Shown here piece after piece: positions 6,468 through 11,402 of a stretch of 17,710 nt of DNA. How positions within the stretch are numbered: position 1 is the stretch's first letter; the number at the start of each line of letters is the position of its first letter. Origin of the DNA: an uncultured Roseovarius sp. (GTDB taxonomy: Bacteria > Pseudomonadota > Alphaproteobacteria > Rhodobacterales > Rhodobacteraceae); NCBI GenBank assembly GCA_913055965.1, contig CAJXKX010000005.1, positions 1 through 17,710 on the forward strand, read 5' to 3'. The notes under the pieces are model-generated. The model saw only the letters and a list, made by a program, of their open reading frames with translations. It did no database searches and had not been told where the DNA came from. Position numbers and translations under genes: made by a program.

Positions 6468-8230
6468 TCCTCGAACGGGTCCCATTCGTCCTCGACTTCG
6501 GGGAGTGCGTCCTGACCGGCCTCGGTGGTGATGTCCTCGGCGGTGCGGATGCCGGTGATGGAGGCCTTGGGAAAGGCCGCGAACACCGCCTGCACCAGCG
6601 GATGATCGCGCGCCTCGGAGCGGAGCGAATCCTCTTCGGCCTCGCGGGCCTCGCGCACGGTGGGGGTGGTGGCGGAATTGACGAGGCTCACGGCCCAGCG
6701 CGCGCCGGTCCAGCGCTGCAGCGCGCTGCCCATGCGCTGCGCGAGATCGGCGGGGGCGTCGGGCGTGGGGGTGAATTCGATCCGTCCGGGGCGGTAGGAG
6801 GCGAGGCGCAGGCAGCCCTCGACCTCGATCAGCAGTTTCGCGTCGCGGCGGGAGCGGATCAGGTCGAGCACGTGCTCGAAGCTGGGGTAGGGCGCGAGCG
6901 CCTCTTCGGTCTCTCGGGCCAGCGCCGTGGCGGCTCCGCCGCCGCGCGCGCTCGGCCCCGAGGGGCCGGAATGGGTGGGGCGGGGCAGGGGGCCGCCCTG
7001 CGCCGTGGTGCCCGCGCCCTGTGCCTGGGGGCGCGCGCCGCCGCCGCCTCCGGGGGACGGGGGCGGGCTCTCCTGCAGGCGGCGCACGAGGTCTTCGGGC
7101 GTGGGCAGGTCGGCCACATGGGTGAGGCGGATCACCGCCATCTCGGCGGCCATCATCGAATTGGGGGACTCGGCCACCTCGTCGAGCGCCTTGAGCAGCA
7201 TCTGCCACATGCGGGTGAGCACGCGCATCGGCAGGGCGCTGGCCATTTCCTGCCCGCGGGCGCGCTCGTCGGGGCCGATCGTGGGATCGTCGGCGGCGTC
7301 GGGGGTGATCTTGACCACGGAAATCCAGTGGGTGATCTCCGACAGGTCGCGCAGCACGGCGAGCGGATCGGCGCCTTCGGCGTATTGCGCGCCCAACTCC
7401 GACAGCGCGCCCGCCGCGTCGCCCTTCATGATCAGGTCGAAGAGGTCGAGCACGCGGCCCCGGTCGGCGAGGCCGAGCATGGCGCGCACCTCTTCCGCCG
7501 TCGTCTCGCCCGCGCCGTGGCTGATCGCCTGATCCAGAAGCGAGGTGGCATCGCGGGCCGAACCTTCGGCGGCGCGGGTGATGAGCGCGAGCGCGTCGTC
7601 GGTGATCTGCGCGCCCTCGGCATCGGCGATGCGGCGCAGGAGGCCGATCATCGTCTCGGGCTCGATGCGGCGCAGGTCGAACCGCTGACAGCGCGACAGC
7701 ACCGTGACCGGTACCTTGCGGATCTCGGTGGTGGCGAAGATGAATTTCACGTGGGCGGGGGGCTCTTCCAGCGTCTTCAGAAGCGCGTTGAAGGCCGAGG
7801 TGCTGAGCATGTGCACCTCGTCGATGATGTAGATCTTGTAGCGCGCCGAGGCGGCGCGGTAGTGCACGCTCTCGATGATCTCGCGGATATCGCCCACCCC
7901 GGTGCGCGACGCCGCGTCCATCTCGAGCACATCGACATGGCGGCCCTCCATGATCGCGGTGCAATGCTCGCATTGGCCGCAGGGATCGGTCGTCGGGCCG
8001 CCGGTGCCGTCGGTCCCGATGCAGTTCATCCCCTTGGCGATGATGCGCGCCGTGGTCGTCTTGCCGGTGCCGCGGATGCCGGTCATGATGAAGGCCTGCG
8101 CGATGCGGTCGGCCTTGAACGCGTTCTTGAGCGTGCGCACCATGGCGTCCTGGCCCACCAGATCGGCGAAGGTCTCGGGGCGGTACTTGCGCGCGAGAAC
8201 CTGGTAGCCGGTATCGGTGGAGGGGGCCAT
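6464..8230 (-). CDS. dnaX: DNA polymerase III subunit gamma/tau
   Basis: A 588-residue clamp-loader ATPase that opens and loads the beta sliding clamp. The AAA+ module occupies residues 1 to about 240. Walker A is G-I-R-G-T-G-K-T (51-58). The zinc site has C70, C84, C87 and C90. Walker B is I-I-D-E-V-H (135-140), sensor 1 is in A-T-T-E (166-169), and the S-R-C box with the arginine finger is at 179-181. The collar domain follows to about 375, then a Pro/Gly-rich linker (389-436) and a C-terminal tau-like domain (about 440-580) ending in acidic residues. I chose the ATG at 8230 (M-A-P-S-T-D-T-G-Y-Q-V-L-A-R-K-Y-R-P) because this is the conserved start and AAAGG precedes it. The extension to 8422 overlaps the divergent gene. 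It heads the operon. Confidence 0.96.
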   Translation of the reverse strand: MAPSTDTGYQVLARKYRPETFADLVGQDAMVRTLKNAFKADRIAQAFIMTGIRGTGKTTTARIIAKGMNCIGTDGTGGPTTDPCGQCEHCTAIMEGRHVDVLEMDAASRTGVGDIREIIESVHYRAASARYKIYIIDEVHMLSTSAFNALLKTLEEPPAHVKFIFATTEIRKVPVTVLSRCQRFDLRRIEPETMIGLLRRIADAEGAQITDDALALITRAAEGSARDATSLLDQAISHGAGETTAEEVRAMLGLADRGRVLDLFDLIMKGDAAGALSELGAQYAEGADPLAVLRDLSEITHWISVVKITPDAADDPTIGPDERARGQEMASALPMRVLTRMWQMLLKALDEVAESPNSMMAAEMAVIRLTHVADLPTPEDLVRRLQESPPPSPGGGGGARPQAQGAGTTAQGGPLPRPTHSGPSGPSARGGGAATALARETEEALAPYPSFEHVLDLIRSRRDAKLLIEVEGCLRLASYRPGRIEFTPTPDAPADLAQRMGSALQRWTGARWAVSLVNSATTPTVREAREAEEDSLRSEARDHPLVQAVFAAFPKASITGIRTAEDITTEAGQDALPEVEDEWDPFEE

Positions 8231-8342
8231 GCGGTGCCTTTCGGATTCGGAGAACGGTCCAAGCGTAAGGCCCGTCCGCCACAGCGTCCACCTTGCTTTT
8301 CGCGCGCGGGTGCGGAAACTCTCTGCCGGGGGAGGATGCGCG
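8231..8342. promoter_or_regulatory. Divergent intergenic region between dnaX and the phosphatase-fusion gene
   Basis: This 112-bp gap separates two genes transcribed away from each other and must hold both sets of expression signals. The ribosome site of the right-hand gene is clear: GGAGG at 8331-8335, 7 nt before ATG 8343. For dnaX an AAAGG element lies upstream of the start. Promoter hexamers are not recognisable to me. Confidence 0.5.
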
Positions 8343-9362
8343 ATGAGCGGTTTCGTGATCCATGCGCTGCATGTGGGCGGTGGCACGCTGGCGCTGGCAC
8401 CGCTGCCGGGCGCGGGCGGCACCTACGGGTCCGACATGGCGCATCTGCGCGACTGGCGTCCGGCGCTGGTGATCTCGATGACCACCGGGGCCGAGATGGC
8501 GGCGGCGGGCGCGGGGGCGCTGCCTTTCGACGTGCAGGAATCGGGGGCGCGCTGGATCGGCGTGCCGGTGGAGGATTTCGGTGTGCCGGACGCGGCGCAG
8601 GCGGCGGACTGGACAGAGGCGAGCGCCGCGGCGCGGGCGGCGCTGGGGGGCGGGGGCCGGGTGCTGGTGCATTGCCGGGGCGGGTGCGGGCGCTCTGGCA
8701 TGGCGGCGCTGCGGCTGATGATCGAGACGGGAGAGGCCCCGGGCGCGGCGCTGGCGCGGCTGCGCGCGCAGGCCGCCGACCGGCAGCGCGAGATCGACGA
8801 GGAGGCGCGCCGCGCCCGCGCCGACGAGGACCGCCGCGACCGCGCGTGGTGGCGCGACACCGGGCGCGGCGCAGACGAGGCGGGGCTGCGCGCCTATCTC
8901 GACCGCTACCCCGAGGGGCTGTTCGCCGGGACCGCGCGCGCCCGGCTCGACGAGATCGAGGCGGCGCGCCGCGACGCCGCCGACCGCGCCGCCCGCGCCG
9001 ACTGGGACGCCGCGCAGGAGGCCGACACCGCCGAGGCCTATGCCGCCTTTCTGCGCGACCATCCCGACAGCCGCATGGCCGAGGAGGCGCGTGCGCGTCT
9101 TGACGCGCTCGAAGAGGGCCGCGCCGGGGAGGAGGTCCTCGCGCAGGCGCGCGAGGAAGAGCGCATCTATGCCGGGGCCGAGGTGGTGCGGGTGCTGATC
9201 GAGCGCCGCCTCGCGCAGATCGGCGCCGCGCCGGGGCCGGTGGATGGCCGCTTTACCGAAGAGACCCGCGACGCGATCCGCCGTTTTCAGAGCCATCGCG
9301 GCCTGCCGGTGACGGGCCATGTCTCGCAGGCGACGGCGGCGGCGCTGATGGGAATGCGCTGA
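8343..9362 (+). CDS. Fusion protein: tyrosine/dual-specificity phosphatase-like domain, helical repeats, peptidoglycan-binding domain
   Basis: A 339-residue protein without a signal peptide. Residues 1 to about 145 look like a cysteine-based protein phosphatase: the P-loop H-C-R-G-G-C-G-R-S is at 110-118 (Cys111, Arg117), with a candidate general acid Asp78 (P-V-E-D-F-G). Residues 146-168 are a charged Arg/Glu/Asp helix. Two related helical units follow: about 168-206 (A-W-W-R ... A-Y-L-D-R-Y-P-E ... A-R-A-R-L-D-E-I-E) and 219-257 (A-D-W-D ... A-F-L-R-D-H-P-D ... A-R-A-R-L-D-A-L-E). Residues 280-337 match a peptidoglycan-binding domain (PG_binding_1 type): L-I-E-R-R-L, G-P-V-D-G-R-F-T-E-E-T, F-Q-S-H-R-G-L-P-V-T-G. 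Start is supported by GGAGG at 8331-8335. The tail resembles tails I associate with bacterial caspase-family proteins. Substrate and location are unknown. Confidence 0.82.
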   Translation: MSGFVIHALHVGGGTLALAPLPGAGGTYGSDMAHLRDWRPALVISMTTGAEMAAAGAGALPFDVQESGARWIGVPVEDFGVPDAAQAADWTEASAAARAALGGGGRVLVHCRGGCGRSGMAALRLMIETGEAPGAALARLRAQAADRQREIDEEARRARADEDRRDRAWWRDTGRGADEAGLRAYLDRYPEGLFAGTARARLDEIEAARRDAADRAARADWDAAQEADTAEAYAAFLRDHPDSRMAEEARARLDALEEGRAGEEVLAQAREEERIYAGAEVVRVLIERRLAQIGAAPGPVDGRFTEETRDAIRRFQSHRGLPVTGHVSQATAAALMGMR

Positions 9363-9373
9363 GCCGCCTCAGC
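9358..9373. terminator. Small inverted repeat spanning two convergent stop codons
   Basis: GCTGAG (9358-9363) and CTCAGC (9368-9373) form a perfect 6-bp stem with a 4-nt loop. It contains both the TGA of the phosphatase-fusion gene and the TGA of the oppositely oriented oxidoreductase, which are only 6 bp apart. There is no T-tract on either side, so it is not a canonical intrinsic terminator. It may still act bidirectionally or be chance. Confidence 0.25.
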
Positions 9374-10613
9374 CGAAGCGGTTGGCGTCGTAGGGGGCGA
9401 GGTCGATATTGGGCCGCGCCCCGCCGATGAGATCGGCCACCATCCGCCCGGTCCGCGGCCCCGCCGTAAGCCCCACATGCTGATGACCGAAGGCGGCAAA
9501 GACGCCGGTCGCGCCGATCTCGCCGATCAGCGGCAGGCTGTCGGGGGTGGAGGGGCGCGGCCCCATCCATTCCTCCGCGCTCTCGAAGGTCAGCGCCGGA
9601 AAGGCGCGCGCGATCTCGCGCCGGATCGCGGCGAAGGGCGCGCGCGACGGGGGCGCGTCGGAGTGCCCCAGCTCGACCGTGCCCGCGCAGCGCAGCCCGG
9701 TGGCCATGGGCGTGACCGCGAACTTGCCGCGCGCCATCATCAGCGGCTGGCGCGGCATGAGCGACGGGTTGGCGAGGTGCAGGTGATAGCCGCGCTCGGC
9801 GGCGAGCGGCACCCTGAGCCCGAGCTTGCGCATCAGCGGGCCGGACCACACCCCCGCCGCCAGCACCACCCTGTCGCAGGGCAGCGGGCCCTGATCGGTC
9901 AGCACCGCCGAAACGCGCCCGTCGGTCAGCGTCACATCGCGCGCCTCCGTGCGCAGGTAGCGCCCGCCCTCCTCCTCGAACACCGCCGCGAGATCGGCCA
10001 TGTAGGCGCCCGGGTCGCGCACATGGCCGTGGCCGCGCAGGATCGCGAGGCAGCCGATCGCCGGGCCGACGAGCGGCTCGGCCTCCTGCACCGCCGGGCC
10101 CTCGATCACCTCCGGCTCGAACCCCGCCTCGCGCTTGACCCGCCAGCCAAAGGCATCGGCCTCGAACCCGGCGCGGCTGTCATAGGCATAGGCCACGTCG
10201 CTGGTGGCAAGCCATTTCTCGGCCCGCGTGCCGCGCACCAGGGCGCGGTGCTGATCGGTGCTGTCGCCCACGAGCTGGATCAGCCCCCTTGTCATCCGTG
10301 CGGCGTCGCGCGGGTTGGCGTTGCGCGCGAACTGCCACAGCCAGGGCGCGAGGCGCGGCAGGTCGCGCCAGCGCAGCCAGAGCGGCGCGTTCGGGTCGGG
10401 CAGATACCGCAGCGCGGTGCCGAGGATGCCCGGCGTGTTGACCGGCACGATCGCCCATTGCGCCATCAGCCCGGCATTGCCCTGCGAGGCCCCCGCGCCG
10501 GGCGCGTCGCGGTCGATGAGCGTGACGCTGTGCCCCGCCCGGTTGAGCCATATGGCCGAGGCGAGGCCGCAGATACCTGCGCCGATGACGACGATGCTGC
10601 GGGGGGTGGTCAT
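9369..10613 (-). CDS. FAD-dependent oxidoreductase, DadA-type D-amino acid dehydrogenase family
   Basis: A 414-residue flavoprotein of the DAO family, likely oxidising a D-amino acid or glycine derivative. The FAD dinucleotide-binding motif V-I-G-A-G-I-C-G-L is at 9-17 with the acidic ribose-binding residue Asp34 (L-I-D-R-D). S-Q-G-N-A-G (44-49) is the flavin-contact loop typical of DadA. The C-terminal part has W-M-G-P-R-P-S-T-P-D-S-L-P, then a second FAD-contact region G-H-Q-H-V-G-L-T-A-G-P (about 382-392). Length fits DadA (about 415-430). ATG 10613 is followed by a normal N-terminus, with AAGGAG about ten nt upstream. It is convergent with the fusion gene and 127 bp downstream of the YqaA-type gene on the same strand. 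Substrate cannot be read from sequence. Confidence 0.88.
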   Translation of the reverse strand: MTTPRSIVVIGAGICGLASAIWLNRAGHSVTLIDRDAPGAGASQGNAGLMAQWAIVPVNTPGILGTALRYLPDPNAPLWLRWRDLPRLAPWLWQFARNANPRDAARMTRGLIQLVGDSTDQHRALVRGTRAEKWLATSDVAYAYDSRAGFEADAFGWRVKREAGFEPEVIEGPAVQEAEPLVGPAIGCLAILRGHGHVRDPGAYMADLAAVFEEEGGRYLRTEARDVTLTDGRVSAVLTDQGPLPCDRVVLAAGVWSGPLMRKLGLRVPLAAERGYHLHLANPSLMPRQPLMMARGKFAVTPMATGLRCAGTVELGHSDAPPSRAPFAAIRREIARAFPALTFESAEEWMGPRPSTPDSLPLIGEIGATGVFAAFGHQHVGLTAGPRTGRMVADLIGGARPNIDLAPYDANRFG

Positions 10614-10740
10614 GCGCGCGGGGCTCCTTCGGGGGACGTGTCGCCAAGGAAGCCCAGCGCGCGGTCGGGTGCAAGCCCCGACGTGCTGCGGGAGCGGAAT
10701 TCGCGGTGCGCGGTGCGGCGCGGGCGTGGCCCGCCCGGCC
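10614..10740. other. Intergenic gap between YqaA-type gene and oxidoreductase
   Basis: 127 bp on the minus-strand path from the YqaA-type gene to the oxidoreductase. A GC-rich inverted repeat, GGGCG (10722-10726) with CGCCC (10732-10736), sits directly after the YqaA-type stop but has no T-run. It could be a weak hairpin only. AAGGAG upstream of the oxidoreductase start is its probable ribosome site. I see no small gene here. Confidence 0.35.
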
Positions 10741-11190
10741 TTATCCGCCCGCCTGCATCGTGAGCCATGCCAGCACGATGTAGCGCCCCGTCTTGGCCAC
10801 GCTTACCAGCACGAGGAACAGCCAGACCGGCGTGCGCATCACCCCCGCGATCACGGTAAACCCGTCGCCCAGCGGGGCCCAGCTCATCAGCAGCGTCCAG
10901 ACGCCCCAGCGCGCGTACCAGCGCTGCGCGCGCGCCAGCTGCGCGGCGTTCACGGGAAACCAGCGCCGGGTGCGGAACCTCTCGATCCCGCGCCCCATGA
11001 CATAGTTGACCACCGCGCCCAGCGTGTTGCCGATGCTCGCCACGATCACCAGCGCCGCCACCGATGCGCTGCCCGCCAGTTGCAGCCCGACGAACACCAC
11101 CTCGGACTGGAACGGCAGGATCGTCGCCGCCCCGAAGGCGGCGGCGAAGAGGCCGGCAAGCTGGCCCATCAGGGCGAAATCGGGGGTCAT
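10741..11190 (-). CDS. YqaA / DedA-like (SNARE-associated, VTT domain) membrane protein
   Basis: A 149-residue inner-membrane protein. Hydrophobic segments are at about 9-26, 31-50, 52-66, 97-115 and 122-145. Family-like features are the re-entrant type motif P-F-Q-S-E-V-V-F-V (26-34), G-N-T-L-G-A-V-V-N-Y (54-63) with a following G-R-G, and the W-A-P-L-G-D-G-F-T-V-I-A-G (104-116) second half. Related DedA/VTT proteins have been linked to lipid scrambling or transport and membrane homeostasis, but for the YqaA branch the role is unknown. I place the start at ATG 11190; no strong Shine-Dalgarno precedes it. An upstream open extension to 11274 is not hydrophobic or conserved-looking and runs into the promoter region. 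A later ATG at 11169 is also possible. Confidence 0.82.
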   Translation of the reverse strand: MTPDFALMGQLAGLFAAAFGAATILPFQSEVVFVGLQLAGSASVAALVIVASIGNTLGAVVNYVMGRGIERFRTRRWFPVNAAQLARAQRWYARWGVWTLLMSWAPLGDGFTVIAGVMRTPVWLFLVLVSVAKTGRYIVLAWLTMQAGG

Positions 11191-11354
11191 GCGGGGGGAC
11201 CGTCGGTCATTCGCGGAGCATATGACGGATCGGGACGATGCCCAAGCCGCAGATGCCGCAAAAAAAAGTCTCAAAGTGCGAAAAGGCGCGAAACCCGCCC
11301 CTTAGGGTTGATCGTGAAAGCGAATACTGGCACTCAGGTCATATTGTTTCGTGT

Positions 11355-11366
11355 AAATGCGCATTT
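11355..11366. promoter_or_regulatory. Perfect 12-bp palindrome upstream of the adhesin
   Basis: AAATGCGCATTT reads identically on both strands and ends 36 bp before the adhesin start codon. Its size and placement fit a binding site for a dimeric regulator. The regulator is unknown. Confidence 0.4.
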
Positions 11367-11374
11367 GCGCGCTT

Positions 11375-11388
11375 TTGATATCAATTGA
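11375..11388. promoter_or_regulatory. Overlapping palindromes next to the adhesin start
   Basis: TTGATATCAA (11375-11384) and TCAATTGA (11381-11388) are both self-complementary and share four bases. They lie directly before the adhesin ribosome site, so an mRNA or DNA-level control element is possible. Confidence 0.35.
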
Positions 11389-11389
11389 T

Positions 11390-11393
11390 GGAG
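11390..11393 (+). promoter_or_regulatory. Shine-Dalgarno deciding the adhesin start
   Basis: GGAG lies 9 nt before ATG 11403 and overlaps the alternative in-frame ATG at 11388 (TTG at 11385), neither of which has a ribosome site. Starting at 11403 also gives a compact signal peptide. Confidence 0.6.
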
Positions 11394-11402
11394 CATATTC
11401 GC

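Larger units (their letters stand above)
11191..11402. promoter_or_regulatory. AT-rich divergent control region upstream of the trimeric adhesin
   Basis: 212 bp between the YqaA-type gene (minus) and the adhesin gene (plus), much richer in A/T than the rest of the window. It contains an 8-A run (11260-11267) and, just before the adhesin, a cluster of palindromes (11355-11366, 11375-11384, 11381-11388). Such a region would carry the adhesin promoter and probably operator sites. I cannot assign -35/-10 hexamers with confidence. Apart from possible short extensions of the flanking frames, no gene is visible. Confidence 0.6.

Noticed and set aside
6464..8230. Programmed frameshift in dnaX producing a short gamma form
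   Set aside because: I found no A-rich slippery run in the gene; the Gly-rich linker region is GC-only. Production of gamma by frameshifting is not supported by sequence.
6356..9103. A 915-codon plus-strand frame across dnaX and the fusion gene, and a 1093-codon minus-strand frame at 6039-9320
   Set aside because: Both run through well-identified genes in other frames. High GC makes stops rare; composition is Arg/Gly/Ala-rich and no domain is recognisable, except the true end of the minus-strand frame, which is the small membrane protein at 6039-6467.
8343..9362. Part of an antiphage or toxin-antitoxin system
   Set aside because: The neighbours are dnaX and an amino-acid oxidase, no mobile-element signs are present, and no caspase, nuclease or toxin domain is in the window. 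The resemblance of its tail to caspase-protein tails is not enough.
11260..11267. Run of eight A residues as an intrinsic terminator or slippage switch for the adhesin
   Set aside because: No stem precedes the run on either strand in the right orientation, and it is about 135 bp upstream of the coding start, so it cannot switch the reading frame. It is kept only as part of the AT-rich promoter region.
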